A stretch of 64,000 bases of DNA from JAVKFY01 sp040223615 (lineage in GTDB: Bacteria > Pseudomonadota > Alphaproteobacteria > GCA-2731375): NCBI GenBank assembly GCA_040223615.1, contig JAVKFY010000046.1, forward strand, positions 91,238-155,237, written 5' to 3'. Both the position numbers and the translations under genes were made by a program. Shown in pieces: positions 1-8,114 of the stretch. Below the pieces are notes generated by a model. It worked only from the letters and a program-made list of their open reading frames with translations, was not told where the DNA came from and did not search any database. Each line of letters starts with the position of its first letter. The first letter of the stretch is position 1.

Positions 1-2
1 CG

Positions 3-953
3 CCGGCGGATTGCGAGGAAATCGCGCGCTGCGCCGGGCTGGACGAGCGCTACGTGCGCGAGTGGCTGGCGGCGATGGTCACCGGCCGGATCGTCACCTA
101 TCACGCCGGCACCGAGACCTACTACCTGCCGCCGGCCCACGCCGCCAGCCTGACCCGGCTTTCCAGCCCCGACAACCTGGCAGTGATGGCGCAGGCCGTG
201 CCTTTTCTTGGCGGCCTGGAGGACCGGATCCTGAAGTGTTTCAAGACCGGCCGCGGCCTGACCTACGACGCCTACACGCCGCGCTTCCACCAGATCATGG
301 CCGAGGACAGCGCCCAGACCGTGGTCGCCGTTCTGCACGAGATGATCCTGCCGCTGGTACCGGGTCTGGTCGCGCGGCTGCGGCGCGGCATCGATGTGCT
401 CGACATCGGCTGCGGCGCCGGCCGGGCACTCATCGCCATGGCCGAAGCGTTCCCGCTCAGCCGTTTCTTCGGTTACGAGCTCTGCGCCGAGGCGGTGCGC
501 CAGGCGCGCATGGAGATCGCCGACCGCCGCCTGTCGAACATCTCGGTGATGCGCCAGGACGCGGCGACGATGCCGGACCGAGGCGCCTATGACCTGGTAA
601 CCGCGTTCGACGCGATCCACGACCAGGCCGACCCGGCCGGCGTGCTGGCCAAGGTCCACACCGCGTTGCGCGAGGGCGGCACCTTCCTGATGCAGGACAC
701 CGCCGCCTCCAGTCGCCTGGACCGCAATCTCGACCATCCCGCCGGGCCGCTGCTCTACGCGATCTCGACCATGCACTGCCTGCCGGTCTCGCTCGGCTAT
801 GGCGGGCCCGGCCTGGGCGCGATGTGGGGCCGCGAGGCGGCGCGCGCGATGCTCGCGGAAGCCGGCTTCGACAAGGTCAGCGTGCGCCAGCTGCCGCATG
901 ACATGGCGAACGAATTCTACGTCGCGCCCAAGCTCGCGGCCGCGAACGACTAG
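3..953 (+). CDS. SAM-dependent methyltransferase with N-terminal winged helix (5' partial)
   Basis: The reading frame is open to the left edge, so the true start lies outside the window; about 316 residues are visible. The visible N-terminus (AGLDERYVREWLAAM) matches the winged-helix dimerisation segment that precedes the catalytic domain in Rv2258c-like methyltransferases. The Rossmann SAM-binding motif VLDIGCGAGRA follows near residue 130, and the acidic AFDAIHD segment is where motif IV is expected. It probably methylates a small molecule; the substrate cannot be told. A GTG at 54 is inside the conserved winged-helix segment and is unlikely to be the real start. A strong terminator follows, so it is not co-transcribed with the next gene. 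Confidence 0.8.
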   Translation, partial: PADCEEIARCAGLDERYVREWLAAMVTGRIVTYHAGTETYYLPPAHAASLTRLSSPDNLAVMAQAVPFLGGLEDRILKCFKTGRGLTYDAYTPRFHQIMAEDSAQTVVAVLHEMILPLVPGLVARLRRGIDVLDIGCGAGRALIAMAEAFPLSRFFGYELCAEAVRQARMEIADRRLSNISVMRQDAATMPDRGAYDLVTAFDAIHDQADPAGVLAKVHTALREGGTFLMQDTAASSRLDRNLDHPAGPLLYAISTMHCLPVSLGYGGPGLGAMWGREAARAMLAEAGFDKVSVRQLPHDMANEFYVAPKLAAAND

Positions 954-960
954 GTTCCTT

Positions 961-1022
961 CGATAGCAATAGCTATCGACATTGAAGGGGCGCCGGGATG
1001 GCCATGCCGGCGCCCCCTTTTT
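961..1022 (+). terminator. Rho-independent terminator after the methyltransferase gene
   Basis: A perfect 10-bp GC stem (GGGGCGCCGG at 987-996 with CCGGCGCCCC at 1007-1016) with a 10-nt loop is followed by a T-run (1018-1022). A smaller 6-bp inverted repeat (CGATAG/CTATCG, 961-978) sits just before it. This is the clearest intrinsic terminator in the window. Confidence 0.85.
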
Positions 1023-1067
1023 ATTCGCCCGCCGGCGCGCCTACACTTCCCCACCGGGAGGCGCCGA

Positions 1068-1955
1068 ATGTCGAGCGACAATGCCGAAGCCGCGAAAGCG
1101 GAACTGTTCGCCTACGCGAAGAAGCGCGGGGCGCTGGCCGTGGGCGTCGCCGACCTGGCGGCGATCGAGCGCATTGCGCCGGCCGGCCACCGCCCGTCCG
1201 ACATCATGCCGCGCGTGAAGTCGGTGATCTCGGTTGGCGTCGGCGGCCAGACCCAGGGCACCTGGCAGGTACCGGCCAAGGCGATGGCCTATTTCGGCTC
1301 CACCGAGACCCGCGCCTATGCCTGCGCCTACGGCATGGCGTTTTTCATCGAGAACCGGTTCGGCGCGCCGTCGATCTACTGCCCGCCGGACATGGACAAC
1401 GAAGCCGGCCCGCGCGTGCCGCTGCAAAGCCTGAAGCTGCACGCCGAGCTGGCCGGCATCGGCGCCCGCTCGCTGGCCGGCGACATCCTGCTGCACCCCG
1501 AGTTCGGCTACATGTACTTCGCCTCGGTGTTCACCGAACTGGAGCTGCCGCCCGACGAGCCGATGGCGGACAACCCCTGCCCGGCACCGTCCTGCGTCGA
1601 CATGTTCCGCAAGGTCGGGCAGACGCCGTGCCAGAAATTCTGCCCCGTGCAGTGCCTGTCCGGTGACATCGACGCCGACGGCAACCAGGCCGAGATGCAC
1701 TATGACATGGCCGCGTGTGCCGAGATGTCCCAGCAATACGAGTCGGTCCCCGCCCTGCTGGCCGAGGCGCTCGGCGCAGAGGACCAGGCGGCGCGCGAGG
1801 ACGCGCTGTTCGACCCCGACCACAAGATGCTCTGGTACAAGATGTCGGTCGGGTCCGGCGGCCTGCTGGCGCAATGTTTCGAGTGCATGCGGGTGTGTCC
1901 GATCGCCACCCGCTCGCCGGCGTCCGACCCGATCCGCCGCCGCCAGCCGTCATGA
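1068..1955 (+). CDS. QueG-like 4Fe-4S cluster protein
   Basis: This is a 295-residue soluble protein. The C-terminal half carries two cysteine groups, one with CPAPSC and PCQKFCPVQC near residues 167-190 and one CFECMRVCP near residue 275, as expected for ferredoxin-like Fe-S clusters in epoxyqueuosine-reductase-like (COG1600) proteins. The spacing is not the standard CxxCxxCxxxCP of QueG and the protein is shorter, so queuosine reduction is not claimed. The start is supported by GGGAGG about 8 nt upstream. Its stop overlaps the ATG of the following ligase gene (ATGA), which suggests translational coupling and a shared pathway. Confidence 0.7.
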   Translation: MSSDNAEAAKAELFAYAKKRGALAVGVADLAAIERIAPAGHRPSDIMPRVKSVISVGVGGQTQGTWQVPAKAMAYFGSTETRAYACAYGMAFFIENRFGAPSIYCPPDMDNEAGPRVPLQSLKLHAELAGIGARSLAGDILLHPEFGYMYFASVFTELELPPDEPMADNPCPAPSCVDMFRKVGQTPCQKFCPVQCLSGDIDADGNQAEMHYDMAACAEMSQQYESVPALLAEALGAEDQAAREDALFDPDHKMLWYKMSVGSGGLLAQCFECMRVCPIATRSPASDPIRRRQPS

Positions 1956-3916
1956 CCCAGGGCCTGACCCGCCAGCAGCTCGGCGTCACCGAGGCGATGA
2001 TCGCCACCTACGGCGCGACGATCTTCCGCCTGTCGCACAACCACCAGATCCGGCGCGGCGACCCGATCCGGATGAAGGACTTCGCCGCGATCCAGAGGCA
2101 TCGTGGCGAGCTCGGCATGAGTGATGGCGAGATCGCCGCCGCCATCGGTCTCAACGAGCGACAGGTGGTGTTCATCCGCAACCTGGAGGAGCGCCGCCGC
2201 TTCCGCACCGGGCACTATCACCGGCTGAACAAGCTCGGCGGCGGCAAACGATATCGGAGCGAGCGCATGACCCCGTTCCAGGACCACTTCAGGTATGGTG
2301 CCGACGCGCTGGCCCTGCGCGCCGCGTTGGCCTTCGAGCCGGACCAGGCGCGGCGCTATGTCGAGGCCGGCTACTGGACCGGGGATACGCTTCGGTCATG
2401 GCTGGCGAAGCACGCGACCGAACGCCCCGATGCACCGGCCGTGATCTCGCCCGAGCGTACTGTGAGCTATGGCGAGTTGAAGACTGGCGTCGAACGGCTC
2501 GCCGCCGGCCTGCACGATCTCGGCGTGCGGCCCGGCGACGTGGTCGCGGTGCAGCTGCCGAACACGCATGAATATGTCGAGAGCTTCCTCGCCATCGCCT
2601 GGCTCGGCGCGGTGATGACCACGCTCTACATGCCCTACCGCGAGGCCGAGTTCCAAACCCAGCTCGGCCACAGCCGCGCCAAGGCCGTGATCGCGCTGGC
2701 CGAGGCCGGCGACTTCAAGCCGGCCGCGACCCTGATGGCGCTCAAGGACAAGCTGCCGGCGCTGGCCCACGTGATCGCCATCGGCGCCGCGCCGGCTGGT
2801 GCGACGAGCTACGCCGAGGTCGCGGCTTGCGGGACGCCGCTGCCGGAAGACCTGCCGGTACCGGTGGCGGCCGATCCGTTCCTGCTGCTCTATACGTCGG
2901 GCACCACGGCGAGCCCGAAGGCGGCGCCGCTGAACTATCACACCATGCTGTCGAATGCGCAGGCTGGCGTGCCCGAGCACGTCATCGACGCCGACAGCGT
3001 GATCCTGTCGGCCGCGCCGTTCGGCCACCTGTTCGCGCTCTACGCCATCAAGCTGGCCATGTGTGCCGGCGCCGCGACGCTGCTGCTGCCGATATTCGCC
3101 CCGCCGGCCTTCGCCGCGCTGATCGAAAGCCACAAGCCGACTCACCTGTTCGCCGGCCCGGCGCACATCGCTGCCTGCCTGGGCGCCGGGCTGCTCGACA
3201 AGCACGACATGGGTTCGGTGAAGCTGTCGGTTACCTCGGGCGCCGCCGTCCCGCCCGATCTCGTCCGCGCCTACGAGCCGAAGCTGCCGAACGGCCGGGT
3301 GTGCCAGCTCTGGGGCATGACCGAGCTGCAGGCCGGCATGTACACGCGGCCCGACGATCCGGTCGAGCGCGTCGCCACCAGCGCCGGCCGGCCCAGCCTC
3401 GGCACCGAGGTCCGCATCGCCGACGAACACGGCAACGCGCTGCCGCTCGGCGAGGAGGGCGAGTTGCAGGTACGCGGCCCCTCGGTCTTTCCCGGCTACT
3501 TCGACAACCCGGAAGCCAGCGCGGCGACGTTCACCGGCGACGGCTGGTTCCGCTCCGGCGACCTGGCAACGCAAGCCGCCGACGGCCACGTGACGCTCAC
3601 CGGCCGCCTGAAGGACGTGATCAACCGGGGCGGCGTGAAGTACAGCCCGCAGGAGGTCGAGGTGCTGGTCGACGGCCACCCGTCGGTCATGCAGTCCGCC
3701 ATCGCCCCGATCCCCGATCCGCGCCTGGGCGAACGCGCCTGCTGCTATGCCGTGCTGCGTCCCGGCGCGGCGTTGACGCTCGACGAACTCTGCGACTACC
3801 TGACGGCGCAGGGCATCGCCAAGCACAAGCTGCCGGAGAAGCTGGAACTGCGCGACGAACTGCCGCTCACCGCCACGCGCAAGGTGATCAAGAGCCGCCT
3901 GGCGCCATCCGCGTAA
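1952..3916 (+). CDS. Acyl-CoA synthetase (AMP-forming) with HTH-like N-terminal extension
   Basis: The protein has 654 residues. Residues from about 106 to the end form an ANL-superfamily adenylating enzyme: P-loop LLYTSGTTASPK near residue 313, GMTE motif, GWFRSGDLA and the KDVINRGGVK hinge/C-terminal segment. It should activate a carboxylic acid as acyl-AMP and then acyl-CoA. The first 105 residues are extra and contain a helix-turn-helix-like stretch (MSDGEIAAAIGLNERQVVFI). No stop separates the two parts. A second in-frame ATG at 2267 with GGAG upstream could give a shorter enzyme of normal length, so the start is open. It is coupled by ATGA overlap to the Fe-S protein gene. Confidence 0.8.
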   Translation: MTQGLTRQQLGVTEAMIATYGATIFRLSHNHQIRRGDPIRMKDFAAIQRHRGELGMSDGEIAAAIGLNERQVVFIRNLEERRRFRTGHYHRLNKLGGGKRYRSERMTPFQDHFRYGADALALRAALAFEPDQARRYVEAGYWTGDTLRSWLAKHATERPDAPAVISPERTVSYGELKTGVERLAAGLHDLGVRPGDVVAVQLPNTHEYVESFLAIAWLGAVMTTLYMPYREAEFQTQLGHSRAKAVIALAEAGDFKPAATLMALKDKLPALAHVIAIGAAPAGATSYAEVAACGTPLPEDLPVPVAADPFLLLYTSGTTASPKAAPLNYHTMLSNAQAGVPEHVIDADSVILSAAPFGHLFALYAIKLAMCAGAATLLLPIFAPPAFAALIESHKPTHLFAGPAHIAACLGAGLLDKHDMGSVKLSVTSGAAVPPDLVRAYEPKLPNGRVCQLWGMTELQAGMYTRPDDPVERVATSAGRPSLGTEVRIADEHGNALPLGEEGELQVRGPSVFPGYFDNPEASAATFTGDGWFRSGDLATQAADGHVTLTGRLKDVINRGGVKYSPQEVEVLVDGHPSVMQSAIAPIPDPRLGERACCYAVLRPGAALTLDELCDYLTAQGIAKHKLPEKLELRDELPLTATRKVIKSRLAPSA

Positions 3917-3918
3917 GC

Positions 3919-4013
3919 CGTCATGCCAGCGCAGGGTGGCATCCAGGGAACGCGGGACAAGGTCGGCGCATATGGCCAAGGTTGACGGGATTCCTGCCTT
4001 CGCAGGAATGACG
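3919..4013. repeat. Intergenic paired palindromic (REP-like) repeat, copy 1
   Basis: Two hairpins face each other. The left arm has ATGCCAGC-GCAG-GGTGGCAT (3919-3947) and the right arm has ATTCCTGC-CTTC-GCAGGAAT (3988-4013). The arms are imperfect reverse complements of each other over about 28 bp. This is the repeat type whose translation reads 'VIPAKAGI'. It begins 2 nt after the ligase stop codon. A second copy lies at 16618-16776. Confidence 0.8.
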
Positions 4014-4033
4014 AAAGTACGGGGAGTCACGCC

Positions 4034-4906
4034 ATGAAACTCGCGCTGTTCGGCATCAACATGGGCACGCTGGCCGATCCCGAGGCCATGGCCGAGGCGG
4101 CGCAGGCGGCCGAGGCGGCCGGGTACGAATCGCTGTGGGCCGGCGAGCATGTCGTGCTGCCCAATCCGCGCACGCCGGACTCGCCGCTGCCGCCACGCTA
4201 CCCGATGCTCGATCCCATCGTGGCCTTCGCCCACATCGCGGCGGCGACCAGCACGATCCGCCTCGGCACCGGCATCATCATCCTGCCGCAGCGCAACCCG
4301 GTGGTGCTCGCCAAGGAACTGGCGAGCCTCGACGTGGTGTCCAGGGGCCGCCTGATCTTCGGCGTCGGTGTCGGCTACCTGAAGCCGGAGTTCGACGCCA
4401 TCGGCGCCGACTTCGCCAGCCGCGGCGCCCGCACCGACGAATACATCGCGGCGATCAAGGCGCTCTGGACGATGGAGCAGCCGGCCTTCGACGGTAAGTT
4501 CGTGAGCTTCGCGGGCGTCGACGCACAGCCGCGCCCGACACAGCAGCCGCACCCGCCGATCGTCACCGGCGGCTGGACCCGGCCGGCGCTGGTCCGCGCC
4601 GTGGGCAGCGCCAACGGCTGGTACGGCTACAACATGGACGTCGACGCCGCTGCCAAGCACATCGCGGCATTGAAGGCAGCAGCCGAGACCGTCGAGCGCC
4701 CGGCCGGCCTCGGCAAGCTGGAGATTTCGATCACGCCGCCGCGCGCGCCGATCACGCTATCGATGGCGGAGGCGTACAAGCACCTCGGCGTCGACCGCCT
4801 GATCCTGCAATCCACGGTACGCGACAAGACCGCGATCCTGGCCGAGATCGGCGAGAACATGGCGACGCTGGGGCCGGCAATTACCCATCCGTCACCCCGG
4901 CCTTGA
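4034..4906 (+). CDS. LLM-class (luciferase-like) flavin/F420-dependent oxidoreductase
   Basis: This is a 290-residue TIM-barrel protein of the bacterial-luciferase-like family. The pattern GYESLWAGEHVVLP near residue 35, then STIRLGTGIIILPQRNPVVL and GRLIFGVGVGYLKPEF, is typical of the F420-type subgroup (TIGR03619-like). It would reduce or monooxygenate an unknown substrate using reduced flavin or F420. The last residues (PSPRP) and the TGA stop come from the palindromic repeat at 4890-4980, so the original C-terminus may have been altered by repeat insertion. It lies downstream of the ligase gene, separated by the repeat at 3919. Confidence 0.78.
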   Translation: MKLALFGINMGTLADPEAMAEAAQAAEAAGYESLWAGEHVVLPNPRTPDSPLPPRYPMLDPIVAFAHIAAATSTIRLGTGIIILPQRNPVVLAKELASLDVVSRGRLIFGVGVGYLKPEFDAIGADFASRGARTDEYIAAIKALWTMEQPAFDGKFVSFAGVDAQPRPTQQPHPPIVTGGWTRPALVRAVGSANGWYGYNMDVDAAAKHIAALKAAAETVERPAGLGKLEISITPPRAPITLSMAEAYKHLGVDRLILQSTVRDKTAILAEIGENMATLGPAITHPSPRP

Positions 4907-4980
4907 GCCGGGGTCATTTCGACGACTGGCATTGACATGGACCCCGGCTCTGCTCACTACGCGCTTCGGCCGGGGTGACG
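4890..4980. repeat. Palindromic repeat overlapping the oxidoreductase stop codon
   Basis: Outer arms CGTCACCCCGGCC (4890-4902) and GGCCGGGGTGACG (4968-4980) are perfect inverted copies, and inner GCCGGGGTC/GACCCCGGC segments form a second pair. It differs in sequence from the repeats at 3919 and 16618. The element supplies the end of the upstream coding sequence. Confidence 0.75.
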
Positions 4981-5024
4981 AGCTTCACCTTGTTTCGCAA
5001 TTACACTTCGCCTACAATAGAATT

Positions 5025-5720
5025 ATGAATACAGGACCCAATCTGGCTACCGTCGCCGCGTTGATCGGCGATCCCGGTCGCGCGCGGATGCTGGCGCTGC
5101 TGCTCGACGGCCGCGCACTACCCGCCAGCCAACTCGCGGCCGAAGCCTCCATCGCCGCCTCGACCGCCAGCGCGCACCTGACCAAGCTCACCGACGGCGG
5201 CCTGGTTACCGCCACCAGGTCCGGCCGGCACAAGTATTTCCGCCTCGCCGGGCCGGCGGTGGCCCGCGCCCTGGAGGCGTTGCAGGTGATCGCGGCGGAA
5301 CAGCCGACGACCAGACGCGCGCGCGATCCCATCGGCGAGGCGCTGCGCACGGCGCGCACCTGCTACGACCACCTGGCCGGTCGCCTCGGCGTGGCGGTGA
5401 CCGATGCGATGCTGTCGCGCGACTGGCTGGCGCTCGACGGCGACGACTTCCAGGTCCGCGACGCCGGCCTCGCCGCCTTCGAGTCGCTCGATATCGAAGT
5501 CGATCCGCTGCGCCAGCGCCGCCGGGCCTTCGCCCGCTGCTGCATTGACTGGTCGGAGCGCCGCCCGCACCTGGCCGGCAGCCTCGGTGCCGCCGTCGCC
5601 GACCACGGCTTCCAGGCCGGGTGGCTGCGCCGCCTGCCCGACACCCGCGCCATCGCCGTCACCCGCAAGGGCGAACAGGCGCTGCGCGACACCTTCGGCG
5701 TGCGCTGGCCTAACGCGTGA
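5025..5720 (+). CDS. ArsR-family winged-helix transcriptional regulator
   Basis: The protein has 231 residues. Its N-terminal half is an ArsR-type winged helix: GDPGRARMLALLLDGRALPA, then the recognition region IAASTASAHLTKLTDGGLV and the wing ATRSGRHKYFRLAG. The C-terminal 120 residues have no cysteine pair of the classic metal-sensing kind, so the signal is unknown. The ATG follows an AT-rich stretch (5001-5024) that stands out from the surrounding GC and probably holds the promoter; no good Shine-Dalgarno site is visible. The gene stands alone, with convergent genes downstream. Confidence 0.8.
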   Translation: MNTGPNLATVAALIGDPGRARMLALLLDGRALPASQLAAEASIAASTASAHLTKLTDGGLVTATRSGRHKYFRLAGPAVARALEALQVIAAEQPTTRRARDPIGEALRTARTCYDHLAGRLGVAVTDAMLSRDWLALDGDDFQVRDAGLAAFESLDIEVDPLRQRRRAFARCCIDWSERRPHLAGSLGAAVADHGFQAGWLRRLPDTRAIAVTRKGEQALRDTFGVRWPNA

Positions 5721-5806
5721 GGCCGCCTGTCCAGAAGACTTCCGGGTCTGCGACGATGAAGCCCCGGAGAGCGTACCGGCCAGTCCGGCGGCGAACTGTC
5801 GCTGAC

Positions 5807-6175
5807 TTAGCGAAGGCGTTCGGCAGCGTCAGCGCCAGGTCCTGGCTGGCCGAGCCAGAACCGCTTCAGCAGCGCGAACTTCACCGGGCTCATCGCGACG
5901 AACCGGTCCGAGGTCAGGTCGACCAGGTCGAGCCGGCCGGCATCGAACCCGCTGCCGTTGAAGCGGCAGACCAGCCAGTGCAGCACCGGGTCGTTCGGCA
6001 AGCGATAGTCGATACGTACCGCCTCGTCGGTCTCCATCGCCGCGCCGACGATCTCGATCGGCGACACGTCCAGGTGCAGCGCCGGCACCACCCGCTCGCA
6101 GATCCGCTGTTGCTCGACGTCGACGCCGCCGCAGGCCGCCAGCCACAAGCAGGCCAGCAGCGTCAGCCACCGCAT
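5807..6175 (-). CDS. Small lipoprotein, function unknown
   Basis: A 122-residue protein with a hydrophobic signal segment ending in the lipobox LAAC, with Cys15 as the predicted lipidated residue. The mature part has two more cysteines (Cys26 and Cys70) and no domain I recognise. The start is the ATG directly before the hydrophobic segment. It begins 8 nt after the stop of the serine hydrolase on the same strand and is likely expressed with it. Confidence 0.65.
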   Translation of the reverse strand: MRWLTLLACLWLAACGGVDVEQQRICERVVPALHLDVSPIEIVGAAMETDEAVRIDYRLPNDPVLHWLVCRFNGSGFDAGRLDLVDLTSDRFVAMSPVKFALLKRFWLGQPGPGADAAERLR

Positions 6176-6183
6176 CGAACCGC

Positions 6184-7332
6184 TCAATCGGGCAGCGCGG
6201 CGTAGACCAGCGTCCGCAACTGGCGCCAGAAGTCGCGACGATAATCGGGGTTCTGCATCATTGCGATCACGATCAGCCGCCGTGCCGGATCGACCCAGAA
6301 GGTGCTGCCGTAATAGCCCGACCAGCCGTAGTTGCCGACCGAGCCGGGCCTGCGGGTCCGGGCGTCGGTGCGCACCGCGACGCCGAGCCCGAAGCCGTTG
6401 CCGGGGATCGGGAAATGAATGCCGTCGAGCTGGTCGCGGGTCATCGCCGCCACCGTCGCCGGCCGCAGCAGCGCGCCGCCGCCGGCCAGCAGCATCCGAC
6501 AGAAGACGAGATAGTCGTCCGCCGTCGACAGCAGCCCGCCGCCGCCCGACAGCAGCACCGGCGCGCGGGTCGGATCGAAGCGATCGCGCGGCGGCGCCAT
6601 CTGCGTCATGCGTGCGGCCTGTGCCTCGTTCAGCACGAAGCCGGTGTCGGCCATGCCCAGCGGGCCGAAGATGCGCGCCGCCATGACCTTGTCCAGCGTG
6701 TCGCCACCGGCGACCTCCACCACCCGGCCCAGCACGTCGGTGGCACGCCCATACTGCCATTCCGTGCCCGGGTCGGCGGCCAGCGGCAGGCCTGCCAGCG
6801 CCTCGGTCCAGGCCGCCAGCGGCCGGTCGGCGTCGGTGATACCGGCCCGCATGTAGCTCTGGCCCAGGCTCGAACCCGGCGCGAATACGCCGTAGATCAT
6901 GCCGGCGGTGTGGCGCATCAGGTCGCGAATGGTGATCGGCCGCGCCGCCGGCCGCGTACCGCCCGTCGACAGCAACACCTGCGGCGCGGCGAAGGCCGGC
7001 AAGCTCTTGTGCAACGGGTCGTCCAGCGCCAGCTTGCCATCTTCCACCAGCATCAGCGCCGCCACCGAGGTGATCGGCTTGGTCATCGAGGCGATGCGGA
7101 AGATCGCGTCCGGTCGCATCGGCGGTCCGCCGGGCGCGAGTTCGCCGACCGCCTCGCGATAGACGACCGCGCCGTCCTTCTCGATCAGCACCACGGCACC
7201 GGGATAACGGCCGGCCTCGACGTCGCCCCGCAGCGCTGCCGTCAGCCGCGCCAGCCCGTCAGCCGACAAGCCGTCGGCCAGCGCCGGGACGGGCAGCAGC
7301 AACAGAAGCAGCAATGCGCGCCAGATCCGCAT
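6184..7332 (-). CDS. Serine hydrolase, class C beta-lactamase/EstB-like family
   Basis: A 382-residue exported enzyme. Residues 1-19 form a signal peptide (LLLLLLLPVPALA). The SxxK nucleophile motif is SMTK with Ser82 and Lys85, and the second motif is the Tyr194 of WQYGRATDVLG. The C-terminal GWSGYYGSTFWVDP block is typical of the family's third motif region. It probably hydrolyses an ester or amide in the periplasm; these genes are often esterases or D-aminopeptidases rather than resistance enzymes. I chose the ATG at 7332 because it places the signal peptide at the N-terminus; an upstream ATG at 7371 would add 13 polar residues. Confidence 0.82.
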   Translation of the reverse strand: MRIWRALLLLLLLPVPALADGLSADGLARLTAALRGDVEAGRYPGAVVLIEKDGAVVYREAVGELAPGGPPMRPDAIFRIASMTKPITSVAALMLVEDGKLALDDPLHKSLPAFAAPQVLLSTGGTRPAARPITIRDLMRHTAGMIYGVFAPGSSLGQSYMRAGITDADRPLAAWTEALAGLPLAADPGTEWQYGRATDVLGRVVEVAGGDTLDKVMAARIFGPLGMADTGFVLNEAQAARMTQMAPPRDRFDPTRAPVLLSGGGGLLSTADDYLVFCRMLLAGGGALLRPATVAAMTRDQLDGIHFPIPGNGFGLGVAVRTDARTRRPGSVGNYGWSGYYGSTFWVDPARRLIVIAMMQNPDYRRDFWRQLRTLVYAALPD

Positions 7333-7375
7333 GGCACGACGATGTGGCTTCGCCGCCATTGAGGCAAGCATCGCC

Positions 7376-8113
7376 TTAGCTCGCCGCGCCCGGGCGTCGC
7401 GCGGTCACCAGGATCGACACGCCGAGCGGCACCCGCCAGCCGACCGCGTGCGCCTCCAGCGCGAAAATCTCGCGCAGAACGTGGTTGAGCCAGGCCGGCG
7501 GCATGACGTCGTCGCCACCCTCGCGCCCCACCAGGCGCCCGACGAACCGGGCCACGATCACCAGCGGCAGCAGCAGTGTCATGAAGCGCGTGCCGGCGAT
7601 ATCGCGCCAGCCGGCCGCATCGATCAGCTTGACCAGGTCGCGCCACGCATAGCGCCTGAGGTGGTGGTGCGCCTCGTCGTGGGCCGACCACAGGAACGGA
7701 TAGCCCGGCACGGTGAGCAGCAGCCGGCCTCCCGGCTTCACCATGCGCAGCGCCGCCGCGAGGCTGCCGGCGTCGTCCGGCACATGCTCCAGCACGTCGA
7801 GCATCACCACCAGGTCGAAGCTCGCCGGCTCGAACGGGATCGGCGCCGGCAGCAGGCCGTCGCGGATCTCGGCGTCGGGTACCAGCGTCCGCGCCGTGTC
7901 GCGGGCGAACGCGTTCGGCTCCAGCGCCGAGACCGCGCCGAACCCGCTCAGCATCTCCAGGTTGCCGCCGGGCCCGGCGCCGAGCTCCAGGATGCGCGCG
8001 TCGGCCGGCAGCGGCAGACGCCGAAGCGCCGCTTCCAGCACCCGGCGGCGGGCCACGAACCACCAGTGGCGGCGCTGCAACTCAGCCATCCGCTCGTAGG
8101 TAACCGCTTCCAT
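7376..8113 (-). CDS. Class I SAM-dependent methyltransferase
   Basis: A 245-residue protein with the SAM motif ILELGAGPGGNLEML near residue 45, motif LLPAPIPFEPASFDLVVMLD and post-motif LEHVPDD, followed by KPGGRLLLTVPG. The aromatic N-terminus (RRHWWFVARRRVL) is typical of methyltransferases linked with cell-surface sugar genes. It begins 1 nt after the stop of the glycosyltransferase gene, so the pair is almost certainly one transcript. The target, perhaps a lipid-linked sugar, is an inference from this neighbour. Confidence 0.82.
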   Translation of the reverse strand: MEAVTYERMAELQRRHWWFVARRRVLEAALRRLPLPADARILELGAGPGGNLEMLSGFGAVSALEPNAFARDTARTLVPDAEIRDGLLPAPIPFEPASFDLVVMLDVLEHVPDDAGSLAAALRMVKPGGRLLLTVPGYPFLWSAHDEAHHHLRRYAWRDLVKLIDAAGWRDIAGTRFMTLLLPLVIVARFVGRLVGREGGDDVMPPAWLNHVLREIFALEAHAVGWRVPLGVSILVTARRPGAAS

Positions 8114-8114
8114 C

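Noticed and set aside
2396..4660. A 754-codon open frame on the minus strand
   Set aside because: It lies antisense to the acyl-CoA ligase and the oxidoreductase, has low-complexity R/G/H-rich sequence, and includes the translated palindrome 'VIPAKAGI'. It is a product of high GC.
6184..7332. An antibiotic-resistance beta-lactamase
   Set aside because: The SxxK and Tyr motifs fit the broad serine hydrolase family, most members of which are esterases or peptidases. Nothing specific to AmpC is seen.
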